Made by a program: the position numbers and the translations under genes
The notes under the pieces: model-generated
What the model was told of the DNA's origin: nothing
The model's input: the letters and a program-made list of their open reading frames with translations, nothing else
Databases searched by the model: none
Source of the DNA: Planctomycetaceae bacterium
Lineage (GTDB): Bacteria > Planctomycetota > Planctomycetia > Pirellulales > Pirellulaceae
NCBI GenBank assembly: GCA_020638975.1
Contig: JACKHN010000009.1
Location: forward strand, 248,001-312,000
Direction of reading: 5' to 3'
DNA length: 64,000 bases
Part shown: one piece after another, positions 1 to 9,266 of the stretch
Numbering within the stretch: the stretch's first letter is position 1
Layout of the letters: every line of letters starts with the position of its first letter

Positions 1-941
1 CGGACGACTCGAGAACCTCCCAATGGAAACGAAGGTTGCAATTCGAATGTTTGATCACTATTCGAATAAAAGACGGATACAACCGACTCGTCTGAATAAT
101 CGACGACAGCGATATCAGGACTCCCATCGCCATCCATATCTCCCGCCGCAACAGAGTACACGTAGGTTCCGGTGGGCAAATACAAGTTAATCGCGTTTGA
201 GAACGAGCCGTCGCCGATGCCAAACAAAACCGACGCGTCTGCGGAGCCGACGTTCGCAGTTACCAGGTCGAGGTTCCCGTCGAGATCAAAGTCGGCGACC
301 GCGAGACTTCGCGGTAGCTGGCCTCCGTTCAGATCCATTCGCATGGGTTCGCCGAACGTACCGTCACCCGCCCCGAGAACAACTTGAACTTGCGAACTCA
401 AATGACATACGGTCGCTGCATCAGCATTGCCGTCATTATTAAAGTCGCCGACGCGCAGATCTTCCGCTTGCAGGCATTGGTCAAGACCAACGAAGCGTTC
501 CTCGTCATATCCTCCCGATGGCCGTCCGGTCGCGACCACCAAACCAGCTGGAGAGCCTCCTACCGCAATGACATCCGGCACACCATCTCGATTGAAGTCA
601 GCTGCTTGAATGGCCGCCAGTCGGTCGCCTTGAGCCAACTGCAACAACTCGCCTTCCTCGAACGAGGCGTGGCTGTTAATCCCCGTGTCGCCCAAGGCGG
701 CAATCGCTGGCTGACCGTCTGTGGAATCCGTTCGATTGCTTCCAAGTCGCGGCCCCACCGCAAGGTGAGCCGCCCCATCCTCGTTCAATGAGGTAGGGTA
801 GCTATCCTCGAAGCCAGACTGTGCCGAGGTCGGGGCGTCGCCAAAATCGAATCCCGCGAGCACGAGGCGATGTTCGAGCGTCTCGAGGCGCAGGCGGTAC
901 CGTCGCTTGCGTTTTGCGATTTGTCCGTATCGAAACTTCAC
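1..941 (-). CDS. LEPR-xLL / GEVED / FG-GAP repeat surface protein (5' part; runs off the left edge)
   Basis: A minus-strand frame is open from the left edge to a GTG at 941, which starts VKFRYGQIAKRKRR. A basic stretch and then LETLEHRLVLAG follow, matching the LEPR-xLL N-terminal motif of large exported planctomycete proteins. Next comes a GEVED-like segment (FDFGDAP, GPRLG). At least three FG-GAP/VCBS units with calcium-loop patterns follow (DFNRDGVPDV, DFNNDGNADA, DFDLDGNLDL, DMDGDGSPDI). About 313 residues lie in the window and the C-terminus is outside it. The frame stays open upstream to a TTG at 995, but GTG 941 gives the usual short basic leader. It is probably a secreted or cell-surface beta-propeller protein. 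Its ligand is unknown. Confidence 0.75.
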   Translation of the reverse strand, partial: MKFRYGQIAKRKRRYRLRLETLEHRLVLAGFDFGDAPTSAQSGFEDSYPTSLNEDGAAHLAVGPRLGSNRTDSTDGQPAIAALGDTGINSHASFEEGELLQLAQGDRLAAIQAADFNRDGVPDVIAVGGSPAGLVVATGRPSGGYDEERFVGLDQCLQAEDLRVGDFNNDGNADAATVCHLSSQVQVVLGAGDGTFGEPMRMDLNGGQLPRSLAVADFDLDGNLDLVTANVGSADASVLFGIGDGSFSNAINLYLPTGTYVYSVAAGDMDGDGSPDIAVVDYSDESVVSVFYSNSDQTFELQPSFPLGGSRVV

Positions 942-1337
942 CGTGTCGCCGATCCGAGTTGATTGTTCCTGCCTTTTCCGCCGGTCGGTAGCCAATCCGC
1001 TTCTAACAGTCTAGCCACCAGCGAATGCCCTGTGAAATCGCGAAGTCGCGGACCTGCGAATTCGCCGAAGGACTTCGCGAATTGCGGCGTCGACGCGACG
1101 CTCGTTGATTGGACTGTGGGTCGCTGCTCAATTGCTCTTCGATCTGAAAGTGCGACACATTCAGATTGTATTGGAGCAAGAACTGTAGAGTCCTGCACGC
1201 CTTTGGCCCCAACCGACGGCAGCCCCTCGGGAATGACTCAAGAGTGACTCTGGCCCTTGTGGTGCACGCGTCTCGCCTGCTCATGCAGCCGGGACAACTG
1301 CACCACATGCCATTCTTGAACGATCTCGAATGGCCGA
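942..1337. other. Intergenic region, no gene seen
   Basis: This stretch lies between two minus-strand genes. The short open frames in it overlap each other on both strands and none resembles a protein family. It presumably holds the promoter of the FG-GAP gene and the terminator of the response-regulator gene, but I see no clear hairpin with a T-run. Confidence 0.5.
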
Positions 1338-2726
1338 CTACGCCGACTTCTCCAACGAACTGGCTTGATTCAGCTTGTTGTAGAGCGTCTTGAGGCTGAC
1401 GCCCAACTCTTCGGCGACAGCGGGCTTGTTTCCGTCGTGGCGATCGAGCGATTCGTGGATGGCTTGCATTTCGAGATCACGCAGGGTCATCGGACCAAGT
1501 GAATTCGCTTTAGCACCACGCGACCCGAATCGACGTGGCAGATGCTCGGAGGTAATCGGGAGCCCATCGCAAACGATCGTCGCGTGCTCGATGACGTTGG
1601 CCAACTCGCGAACGTTCCCCGGCCACGAGTGCGATGTCAGTGCTTCGATCGCGTCAATCGAGAACAGATTTTCGGTGGGCTTGGTACTGGGGCGAAATCG
1701 GCAGTACAGATGCTTCGCGAGTTCTGGAATGTCGCCGACTCGTTGGCGCAGCGGCGGTAAGGTAATCTCGAAAGTATTGATCCGGTACATCAAGTCCTCG
1801 CGGAAATCACCATCTTCGACCATTTGCTCCAGATCACGATGTGTCGCGCACACGATGCGAACGTCCACTTTCACCGAATCGTTGTCACCCACGCGACGAA
1901 TCTCGCCCGATTCAAGAACGCGCAGCAGCTTGGCTTGCATGGCCTTTGGTAACTCGCCAATTTCGTCCAGGAACAAAGTGCCACCGTGAGCGACTTCGAA
2001 CAGCCCCACGCGATGCTCGTCTGCGCCGGTGAACGCTCCTTTGCGATGCCCGAACAATTCACTTTCGATCAACGATTCGGGCAGCGCTCCACAGTTGATT
2101 GCCACAAACGACTTCCCGGCCCGTGGACTCTGCTCGTGGACGGCGCGGGCGACGAGTTCCTTACCTGAACCTGTTTCTCCCAGGATCAAGACGGTCGAGC
2201 CGGTCGGTGCCACTTTGGCGATCAGGTCGCGAACTTGCTGCATCGCACGTCCGCTACCGATCAGACGGCGGTCGCCTTCGACGTGATGCAATTGATGCTG
2301 AAGCGCGACACATTTCTTCGTAAGTTCGCGTTTCTCGGCGACTCGCTTCAGCAGTGCTTCGATTTCCACTAATCGGCACGGCTTGGTTAAATAGTCAAAC
2401 GCTCCTTGCCGAAGCGCGGCCACAGCCGTGTTGAGCGACGTCTTGCCGGTTAACACGACGGCTTCCGTATCCGGTGACAACTCTTTTGCTCGCGTGATGA
2501 CCTCGATGCCGTTCATACCTGGCATGTCCAAGTCGACAAGTACGCAATCGTAAGTGTTCTTTTCTAGAGCTGCGGCGGCAGTCAGGCCGTCGGGGCATAC
2601 CGTGACTTCGTGTCCCATCCGCGGCAGTTCGTTCCGCATCAACTCCTGTAGCGACACTTCGTCGTCCGCAAAGAGCACCTTGAGTTGACTACGCGACTTG
2701 ATATCGTCTTTGTTGTTCAGTTTCAT
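1338..2726 (-). CDS. NtrC-family sigma-54-dependent response regulator
   Basis: This 462-residue protein has three modules. The receiver domain spans about 15-130, with acidic residues D21/D22, phosphoacceptor D65, T93 and K115. The AAA+ sigma-54 activator domain spans about 155-385, with Walker A GETGSGKE at 182-189, GAFTGA (sigma-54 contact) at 229-234 and Walker B FLDEIGE at 251-257. A Fis-type helix-turn-helix lies at about 425-455. When phosphorylated it should activate sigma-54 RNA polymerase at target promoters. Its start lies 38 bp inside the 3' end of the sensor kinase gene, so the two form a co-transcribed pair. Targets cannot be read from the window. Confidence 0.95.
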   Translation of the reverse strand: MKLNNKDDIKSRSQLKVLFADDEVSLQELMRNELPRMGHEVTVCPDGLTAAAALEKNTYDCVLVDLDMPGMNGIEVITRAKELSPDTEAVVLTGKTSLNTAVAALRQGAFDYLTKPCRLVEIEALLKRVAEKRELTKKCVALQHQLHHVEGDRRLIGSGRAMQQVRDLIAKVAPTGSTVLILGETGSGKELVARAVHEQSPRAGKSFVAINCGALPESLIESELFGHRKGAFTGADEHRVGLFEVAHGGTLFLDEIGELPKAMQAKLLRVLESGEIRRVGDNDSVKVDVRIVCATHRDLEQMVEDGDFREDLMYRINTFEITLPPLRQRVGDIPELAKHLYCRFRPSTKPTENLFSIDAIEALTSHSWPGNVRELANVIEHATIVCDGLPITSEHLPRRFGSRGAKANSLGPMTLRDLEMQAIHESLDRHDGNKPAVAEELGVSLKTLYNKLNQASSLEKSA

Positions 2727-4299
2727 GTTTAGTCCCGACTAGTGGAAGAAGGACGCAGAACTGCGAGCCTTTGCCCGGACCGTCGCTTGTCGCTTCGATC
2801 TTACCGCCGTGATCAATTACGATCCGGTAGCTGATCGACAACCCTAAGCCAGTCCCTTGGCCGTCTCGGCGTCGCGTGAAGAAAGGTTCAAAAAGGTGTT
2901 CGAGTACTTCGCTGTTCATACCGCAACCGTTGTCGCGAACAACCAGTTTCGCTTGCCCGCGATGCAGCCCCAACTCGACGGTCACGGTGCCGTCTTTATC
3001 TAGGCTGTCGAGCGCGTTCGTGAGCAAGTTGAGCAGAACTTGCTTGATCTCCTGCGAATTGACGCAGGCGACAACACTATCGTGGCAATGGAATTCAATC
3101 TGTTTGTGCTTGTAGCTGCCAATATGCCTGACCATCTCGATCACATCAGTGGTCAAGTCACACAAATCGGTGTCTTGATGGTCGACGTCGCCGAGGCGTG
3201 AGAAGTCAAGCAACTTCTCGGTAATTCCCTTGCAGCGAAACGCTTCGTCTTGGATTCGACGAAGATAGGTTTTCAAGACCGTGATTTCTTCGTTGTGCTC
3301 ATCGTCAGGCTTTTCATCGTCGGCGTAAATAATCTCATGCAGTCGCGACTCCAGTGCCTCAGCAGACCAAGCGATAATTGCCAATGGATTATTAATCTCG
3401 TGCGAGACACCGGCGGCGAGGAATCCGACGCTGGCTAACTGCTCACTGCGAACGACTTCCTTGGTGCGTTGCTTCACTTGCTGATCGAGGTCATCGCGAA
3501 TCTCACAGAAGCGTGTCGTCATATCGTTTAGCGCCGTCGCCAATTCAGCCATCTCGTCGTGCGACTTGAGTTGGATGCGGTGCTCAAATTCGCCCGAGGC
3601 GACAACGCGCGAACCTTGAATCAACACATGCAAGGGCTGGAATACCCACAGATAGAAAAGCCTCACGAGCATCCCCAGCATTCCGATCGACAGAATGCTC
3701 GTTGCCCAAGTCAGTCCAAGCAGCGTGTGGTAAGCGAGACGCGCATTGCCTTTCAGTTGTTGCATTCTACCCTGAAGGTGCCCCGGCAATGTCCCGGCGA
3801 GTTGATACAAGCCATCTAGTTCTTCACGCAAGTGGTCACCACGATAGGTTTCGAGAACCCAATTCTCCGCTTCGCTCAAGTGTTCAATCCGCTCCAGCGT
3901 TCTTTGGATACTTGTCACCGTATCCCATTCTTCACGGTTGTCGCTGATTCCAGTGCCGTTGGGTTCGATCTGCTCGAGTTGCTCGCGGTATTTCTTCAGG
4001 GCTTGCTTGACGTCGGCGAGGTCGTAGCCAAATTGAGCATGAACCAACGCGTTGTGAACTCGTGAGTCGCCGACGTCGTGAGCGGGACGAAAGCGGCTGA
4101 AAGTAATCCGAAGTTCGGCGACGCTGCGCGTCAGTTCATCAGCGAGCGGCAACTCGGCCGCGCGTTGGCTGACCGTGCGAACAAGACCTCGGTAAGAATT
4201 GACGCCCAGCAGACCGCTGATCGACAGCGCGCAAACGATCAACAATAACAACGCCGCGCCGATCAACAGCTTGTAACGAATTGAACATCGAGCAAACAT
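2689..4299 (-). CDS. Membrane sensor histidine kinase (partner of the NtrC-type regulator)
   Basis: This 536-residue protein has a transmembrane helix at about 9-31, a periplasmic helical sensor region to about 185, a second helix at about 192-220, then a HAMP segment to about 275. The HisKA H-box has H300 within AAGVSHEINNPLA. The HATPase domain shows an N-box (LLNLLTNALDSL), G1 (VRDNGCGMN) and G2 (GTGLGLSISYRIV). It autophosphorylates and passes phosphate to the regulator encoded directly downstream, whose start lies inside this gene. The four-helix-like periplasmic region resembles chemoreceptor-type ligand domains, but the signal is unknown. Confidence 0.93.
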   Translation of the reverse strand: MFARCSIRYKLLIGAALLLLIVCALSISGLLGVNSYRGLVRTVSQRAAELPLADELTRSVAELRITFSRFRPAHDVGDSRVHNALVHAQFGYDLADVKQALKKYREQLEQIEPNGTGISDNREEWDTVTSIQRTLERIEHLSEAENWVLETYRGDHLREELDGLYQLAGTLPGHLQGRMQQLKGNARLAYHTLLGLTWATSILSIGMLGMLVRLFYLWVFQPLHVLIQGSRVVASGEFEHRIQLKSHDEMAELATALNDMTTRFCEIRDDLDQQVKQRTKEVVRSEQLASVGFLAAGVSHEINNPLAIIAWSAEALESRLHEIIYADDEKPDDEHNEEITVLKTYLRRIQDEAFRCKGITEKLLDFSRLGDVDHQDTDLCDLTTDVIEMVRHIGSYKHKQIEFHCHDSVVACVNSQEIKQVLLNLLTNALDSLDKDGTVTVELGLHRGQAKLVVRDNGCGMNSEVLEHLFEPFFTRRRDGQGTGLGLSISYRIVIDHGGKIEATSDGPGKGSQFCVLLPLVGTKHETEQQRRYQVA

Positions 4300-4501
4300 T
4301 AGCGACCTCCATGTCGCCCGCAGGAATGCTTGGCGGTAAGGACTCTACCACCGCAACATTCCGAATAGAAAAGCGGGCGGAGTGTACCAACACGCTTTGA
4401 ATTAGGACAAGGCACAAATCGAGGTGCCAAATCCCCCCAATCCCCAAGTCCATCGATCTTCCACTGCAGTGGGCTAGTGCCGCTAGCTCATCGCATCTCG
4501 G

Positions 4502-5686
4502 TTAGTTCCGAATCATTCCCCGTGTCATCCAGTACCCCGCCGCCATGAGTACGACGTTAGCGAGCCACACGGAATAGGGCGGCAGATCGCCCGCTTTCGA
4601 CAAGTCGACACCGTAGGCCAGCAACGGATAGTAGACGATCAGAATCGGTAAGAAGCACGCAATAAAACTGGTCCAGACGTCGGCGTTTCGCATGCGTACC
4701 GCGAGTGGTGCGCCCACGAGCACAAACGCAAAACAACTGAATCCATTGGCCCAGCGTCGCCACGGTTCCGTACACAGGCGAGCGAGCCGAGCTTGACCGC
4801 CCGCGATCACCGCCTGTTGATCGGCCCAACGCTCGTCGCTCAAATCCGTAAAGTCACCGGTCATCAACTGATAAGCGGCATCGGCAGCCAACGTTCGTTC
4901 GAGATCCTCCAGCTCAGCTCGCTGGGAGACAATCTCGCCTGGGATACGACGCAACGCGGTATCGGCAGGGCGAATCGCGCTCTTGCCTCCGCCCGCCGCA
5001 GCCGACAGCGGCACTTCGATCACTTCCGTCCCAGGGAAGTCCATACGAATGTCGTCACCACGCTCGATCTCGCCATTCGTCATCGAGACTAACAACACGT
5101 CGCGTTCGGCGTCTGTATCGATCTCCGCAAACTCGGCAGTTAACCGAATTGGTGGACGATCCTCCGATTCATAGACCGTCAGGGTGGGACGAACAAGTAC
5201 GTGGCCTTGCACATCTTTAACATTGATCGAGAGGCCACCCCGGCTGTACGAACGACTCGATCGCAACATGCCATAAGCAATCTGCTCGGCAGATTCCAGC
5301 GCAACGCGTTTCAATCCAATTCGACCCCACGCCGCAACGTCATTCAACCAAACAGCACTCAGGCTAATGAAGAACGAGAATAGCAGAGCAGGCCACAACA
5401 AAGTCATCGGCGATATACCGAGCGACTTGACGGCCGTGATTTCATTCATGGCAGACATACGACCGTAGATGCTGCACGCCGCAAACAAGACTGTGCCGGG
5501 GACGACATAAGCCAAAGCAACCGGCAACGCGTAAGGAAGCAGCTTGATTACCGCCGTCGGCCCGAGACCTTGGCGAATCGCCTCTTGACCGACGACAACA
5601 AGAATCATCCCTGCCGTCATGCACACTGACATAACGAGTGACAACTTGAGGAACTCGGCGAGAATGTAGCGAGTGATCCGACGCAT
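4502..5686 (-). CDS. LptF/LptG (YjgP/YjgQ) family permease
   Basis: The 394-residue protein starts MRRITRYILAEFLK, the usual beginning of LptF/LptG proteins. There are about three N-terminal transmembrane helices (about 12-115), a periplasmic beta-rich region (about 120-230), a charged helical insert (about 240-290), and about three C-terminal helices (about 300-390). In diderm bacteria LptF and LptG form the permease that lifts lipopolysaccharide from the inner membrane. Only one copy is seen and no lptB is adjacent, so it is either LptF or LptG with its partner elsewhere. It is consistent with a Gram-negative envelope. Confidence 0.88.
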   Translation of the reverse strand: MRRITRYILAEFLKLSLVMSVCMTAGMILVVVGQEAIRQGLGPTAVIKLLPYALPVALAYVVPGTVLFAACSIYGRMSAMNEITAVKSLGISPMTLLWPALLFSFFISLSAVWLNDVAAWGRIGLKRVALESAEQIAYGMLRSSRSYSRGGLSINVKDVQGHVLVRPTLTVYESEDRPPIRLTAEFAEIDTDAERDVLLVSMTNGEIERGDDIRMDFPGTEVIEVPLSAAAGGGKSAIRPADTALRRIPGEIVSQRAELEDLERTLAADAAYQLMTGDFTDLSDERWADQQAVIAGGQARLARLCTEPWRRWANGFSCFAFVLVGAPLAVRMRNADVWTSFIACFLPILIVYYPLLAYGVDLSKAGDLPPYSVWLANVVLMAAGYWMTRGMIRN

Positions 5687-5937
5687 TAACGATCCCTGTT
5701 CGTGCTGCGGAAAAATGCAAAGCTTCTACGTTGAGCTGCAACTCGCGTACCGTCACCCGAGGCAACCGCCAACAATGACGCAAAGCCTGCGTTCTATAAC
5801 GCCTTGCGACTTCAAAGCGTCGCAGCCCAGTGCGAGGACACTGTAACAATTTCACAGTTGGCTTGAAACGACAGTTCGCGGCGTTTGCCTTCTTGGCACC
5901 TAAAAGGAACGGCTCAACAACAACTTCATCCTTTTGT

Positions 5938-5991
5938 GTAGGGTCCGCTGTGCGGAGCTCCAGGATTCCTGGTACGCACAGCGGACCCTAC
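5938..5991. repeat. Perfect 17-bp inverted repeat (REP-like palindrome)
   Basis: The left arm at 5938-5954 (GTAGGGTCCGCTGTGCG) is the exact reverse complement of the right arm at 5975-5991, with a 20 nt spacer. It lies between the starts of the permease gene and the ends of the phosphatase gene, with no T-run on either side. It therefore looks more like a dispersed palindromic element than an intrinsic terminator. Confidence 0.7.
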
Positions 5992-6052
5992 GCATGAAAT
6001 TCCGAAGCTATTTTTGAGTTGCTCCCAAGACTAAGCTATGACGAATCGCTCG

Positions 6053-7360
6053 TTACAACTCGATCGCCGAGTCGCTAGCATCCTTGTTCATCGCTTCACG
6101 GATGTTCTCCATGAGCAGCGAGACAGCGCGTGCTGACTGACGGATCGCGTCTTGATGCCTGGCCTCTGCGGTCGCCCCTTCAGCACTTTGACAGAGCTGA
6201 TCGAATTCCGTCCAGTCGAGCTCATACTTTCCAGCGCCGGGTGCCCGGCGTAGTTCGGCGGTGATCTTTGCGAGGGACTCGGCAAATTCAGCAGGCGCCG
6301 GGCAATCGGCGGAAGTGTAGGGTCCTTTGCCGAGTTTGCGTCCCGTCCCTAGCTCGATGCCTTTCGCATCATTCCGCTTCTTAATCGCAAACCCGACGAC
6401 AACAACGACAAGTCCCAGCACTAGCGACCCCAACGCGGCGGGCATATTTCCGATGACGGAGAGCAGTAAGGCGGCTAGAAAAAACACCGCGACGAGGACC
6501 AGGAAAATGAGTTCCAACTTGGGATCGTGCTTCGCCCTACCAATCTTGATCGGCACGGCATCGCTGTCGACCGTCGCCAACTCGTTGCCTGTGATTTGGG
6601 CCACGATCACGGTGATGTTATCCGGTCCACCACGAAGATTCGCCAAGTCGACGAGCAATTGCCCTGCCTCGTTGGTGGGCAAATGGTGCAGGATGGCAGC
6701 GATCTCTTCATCGGTCACTCGGGCCATCAACCCATCGCTGCAAAGCAGATACGTATCACCAACAGCAACCTTGTAGGGGCCCTCGATGTCGACCTGGACA
6801 TTGGCGTTCGGTCCAAGCGAACGAGTAATGACGTTCTTGGGGACCGACTTTGCCAATTCCGAATCGCCATCCAACTGCCCGGCATCGCGCAATTCCCACA
6901 CCAGACTGTGGTCGCGTGTGAGCTGATGCAGCTTCGTACCGCGAACTCGATAGACGCGACTGTCGCCGATATGGCCGATTAGCGCCCCTTGAGGAAGCAG
7001 CGCCATAGCGCTGGCCGTTGTTCCCATTGCCCGGAAGTCGCTGTTCGCCTGACCGCGACGATACACCTCGCTGTTCGTCTCGATGATTGCCCTTTGCAAG
7101 GCTTCGGGGGGCGACATCTCGCGATACTTGCGGTACAGATGGGGGACGCCATCGACCGCGATCTTACTTGCTAGCTCCCCCGCCGCATGAGCGCCCATGC
7201 CATCAGCCACCATGAAGACGTGCCCGCGAGCCTGCCATTCCAGCCGGTCGCTCGCCAAGACCACCGAGTGCGAATCTTGGTTGTTCGCGCGTCGCATGCC
7301 GACATCCGTCAGCGCGACATGCGCGAGATCAACTTGCCAATTGGACCCTCGATCCGCCAT
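6053..7360 (-). CDS. PP2C-family Ser/Thr protein phosphatase with membrane anchor
   Basis: In this 435-residue protein the PP2C catalytic domain covers about 10-255. Metal-binding positions are visible at D29 (NNQD), D53 (VADGMG), D209 (CSDGL) and D247 (GGPDN). Two hydrophobic helices at about 282-303 and 307-326 form a membrane hairpin. A charged C-terminal region of about 100 residues follows. The domain dephosphorylates Ser/Thr phosphoproteins, here probably with the catalytic part in the cytoplasm. No Hanks-type kinase gene is next to it, so the opposing kinase must be elsewhere. Confidence 0.9.
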   Translation of the reverse strand: MADRGSNWQVDLAHVALTDVGMRRANNQDSHSVVLASDRLEWQARGHVFMVADGMGAHAAGELASKIAVDGVPHLYRKYREMSPPEALQRAIIETNSEVYRRGQANSDFRAMGTTASAMALLPQGALIGHIGDSRVYRVRGTKLHQLTRDHSLVWELRDAGQLDGDSELAKSVPKNVITRSLGPNANVQVDIEGPYKVAVGDTYLLCSDGLMARVTDEEIAAILHHLPTNEAGQLLVDLANLRGGPDNITVIVAQITGNELATVDSDAVPIKIGRAKHDPKLELIFLVLVAVFFLAALLLSVIGNMPAALGSLVLGLVVVVVGFAIKKRNDAKGIELGTGRKLGKGPYTSADCPAPAEFAESLAKITAELRRAPGAGKYELDWTEFDQLCQSAEGATAEARHQDAIRQSARAVSLLMENIREAMNKDASDSAIEL

Positions 7361-7608
7361 CTGGCGTCCGACTCCACTCTAGAAAACCATACCGTAAAGG
7401 AACTTAGGACTCACCGCCTCGCGAGTCGTCTTAGCAACCTTCCCATTCTAACCTCACAGTCGACAGCGATGATAGCCACAGGGCGGTTCGCCACCGCAAG
7501 TCCGTTTCAGTTCTGTGATTTCACAAGATTATCGGCCTGGATTCGGAAAACATCACCCCCTATACTCCTCGCGCTTTTCCTCTGATCTCATCTCGCCGGT
7601 TTCCTATC

Positions 7609-8121
7609 GTGAAACGTACTAGCACCCTTTGGCTGCTCTTGGTCGTCATCGTCTTTTGCTCCACGCAGAGCGGATGTCTGCGCCGGCGGATGACGATACG
7701 CACCAACCCACCTGGTGCTGTGGCGTTCGTGGATGATCAGCGAATCGGAGTGACACCGATCTCGACTCCGTTCACGTACTATGGGACACGGAAGATCCAA
7801 CTGTTCAAGGACGGTTTCGAGCCGCTCACGGTGAAGCAACAATTCTCCGTCCCCTGGTATGAGTATCCGCCATTGGACTTCTTCGTCGAGAACCTGTGGC
7901 CTCGTGAGATCCGCGACGAACGGATCGTCGACTTCGAGATGATTCCTCAGCAAATCGTTCCCAATGAAGAACTCTTAGGTCGAGCGGAAACGCTCCGCGG
8001 AACTTCGCAAGCCGGATATGTCACCCCACTATGGACGGCGCCGACGGAACAACCGTTCCCAGCGAGTGATTTGCGACCGCCAGTGAACCAGTTGCCGCCT
8101 CCTCCCAACAGCGTGCGATAG
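7609..8121 (+). CDS. PEGA-domain lipoprotein
   Basis: This 170-residue protein has a lipoprotein signal (hydrophobic residues 6-20, then QSGC with C23 as the likely lipidated cysteine). A PEGA domain follows at about 28-75 (TIRTNPPGAVAFVDDQRIG, then GTRKIQLFKDGFEPL). The rest is tyrosine- and proline-rich without a recognised domain. PEGA domains are small extracellular beta folds thought to bind surface structures. It is transcribed divergently from the PP2C gene, and its stop codon abuts the end of the convergent mlaD gene. Confidence 0.8.
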   Translation: MKRTSTLWLLLVVIVFCSTQSGCLRRRMTIRTNPPGAVAFVDDQRIGVTPISTPFTYYGTRKIQLFKDGFEPLTVKQQFSVPWYEYPPLDFFVENLWPREIRDERIVDFEMIPQQIVPNEELLGRAETLRGTSQAGYVTPLWTAPTEQPFPASDLRPPVNQLPPPPNSVR

Positions 8122-9261
8122 TTATCGCTGCTCGGTGAACGGGATGCCCGTGTCAGGCCACTTGCGTCCGACGCCCGGTGGCTTGTTTTCCAATGCTCGC
8201 TTCAGCAACGTTCCACCGGGGTCAACCGACACCTTGTCGGTGATGATGCGCACGTCGCGCAAAATGGGCTCGAGCCGACGACTTGCCGCGTGAAAGTTTC
8301 CGATTGTCTCTCGTAAGTCGTCATACAACTCTCGGTCGTTGATGAACTTGCCAAGCGTACCGTCCGAGCTGTTAATTGCCTGCGTAAACACAACCAACTG
8401 AGACGAGATCTCCTCCAAGTTCTGGACGCTCCGCCCAAGATCATTCATCAGCTGCTCGCCTTTCTGTCCGAGCGGGCCGGTAAACTCCGCCAGATTGTCA
8501 AGATTCTGCTCCGCCTTTTTACCGACTCGCTCAAAGTTCGCCATCGCGTCGCGCGCCTGGCTCATCGTGAGCTGCACATCGTTAAAGATTTTTGGCAAAT
8601 CGCTTAAGGATTGCTTGAGTCCTTGCTTCAACTCGGGATCTCCAATGACGTCGTCGATCGTTGTCATCGTCCTGCTGAACGTGTCCAACGCCAACTCCGA
8701 CTTATTGAGGATGCGTTGGAGTTGCTGGGTGTCGCTGCCAAACGTTTGGTTGAGATTACTCGCCACGGCAGACACGTCGGAGGCCGCCCCACTGATCGCT
8801 CCTAAAGCTTTTCGAATGTCGCCTTCCAGATTCGTCAGGACTTGAAGCGGATCAGTCGCGACCACTCCGTCTGCGAGGAAGTCGCCATTGTGCACCACGT
8901 CTTCCGACTGTGGACGGTCGCTCCCTTGGACGAACTCCAAGACGGGATCTCCCAACAGCGACGTGGTGCTGATCGTGCATACTTCGCTCTTCATGATCTC
9001 GCGATCGGAGTCAATCATCGCCGTCAAGACGACGTGATCCTTCTTTAAGGAGACGTCCGTCACACGGCCAATATGGACACCGTTCTTACGAACTGGTGTA
9101 TCGACAGTCACTCCTGGTGCGCGTGGAAATCGCAGGTAGATCGTATACCTGCTTTTAAAGACGCCCTTACCGCCTCCAAAGATGCCGATCAAGACCACGG
9201 CCAAACAGGCCGCGGCCACGACGACAACTCCGACTCGAAATGCAATCAGTTTTTCATTCAT
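8122..9261 (-). CDS. mlaD: MlaD/MCE-family lipid-transport protein
   Basis: This 379-residue protein has one N-terminal transmembrane helix (about 9-28) and an MCE domain (about 38-112), including FPRAPGVTVDTPVRKNGVHIG. A long helical region (about 150-345) suggests coiled coil, and a short polar tail follows. MCE proteins form periplasmic rings or tubes that carry phospholipids between inner and outer membranes. The gene is last in an mlaE-mlaF-mlaD order, with only 5 bp from mlaF, so it is the substrate-binding part of that ABC transporter. The long helical tail is more PqiB/LetB- or Mce-like than the short E. coli MlaD. Confidence 0.9.
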   Translation of the reverse strand: MNEKLIAFRVGVVVVAAACLAVVLIGIFGGGKGVFKSRYTIYLRFPRAPGVTVDTPVRKNGVHIGRVTDVSLKKDHVVLTAMIDSDREIMKSEVCTISTTSLLGDPVLEFVQGSDRPQSEDVVHNGDFLADGVVATDPLQVLTNLEGDIRKALGAISGAASDVSAVASNLNQTFGSDTQQLQRILNKSELALDTFSRTMTTIDDVIGDPELKQGLKQSLSDLPKIFNDVQLTMSQARDAMANFERVGKKAEQNLDNLAEFTGPLGQKGEQLMNDLGRSVQNLEEISSQLVVFTQAINSSDGTLGKFINDRELYDDLRETIGNFHAASRRLEPILRDVRIITDKVSVDPGGTLLKRALENKPPGVGRKWPDTGIPFTEQR

Positions 9262-9266
9262 CGCGA

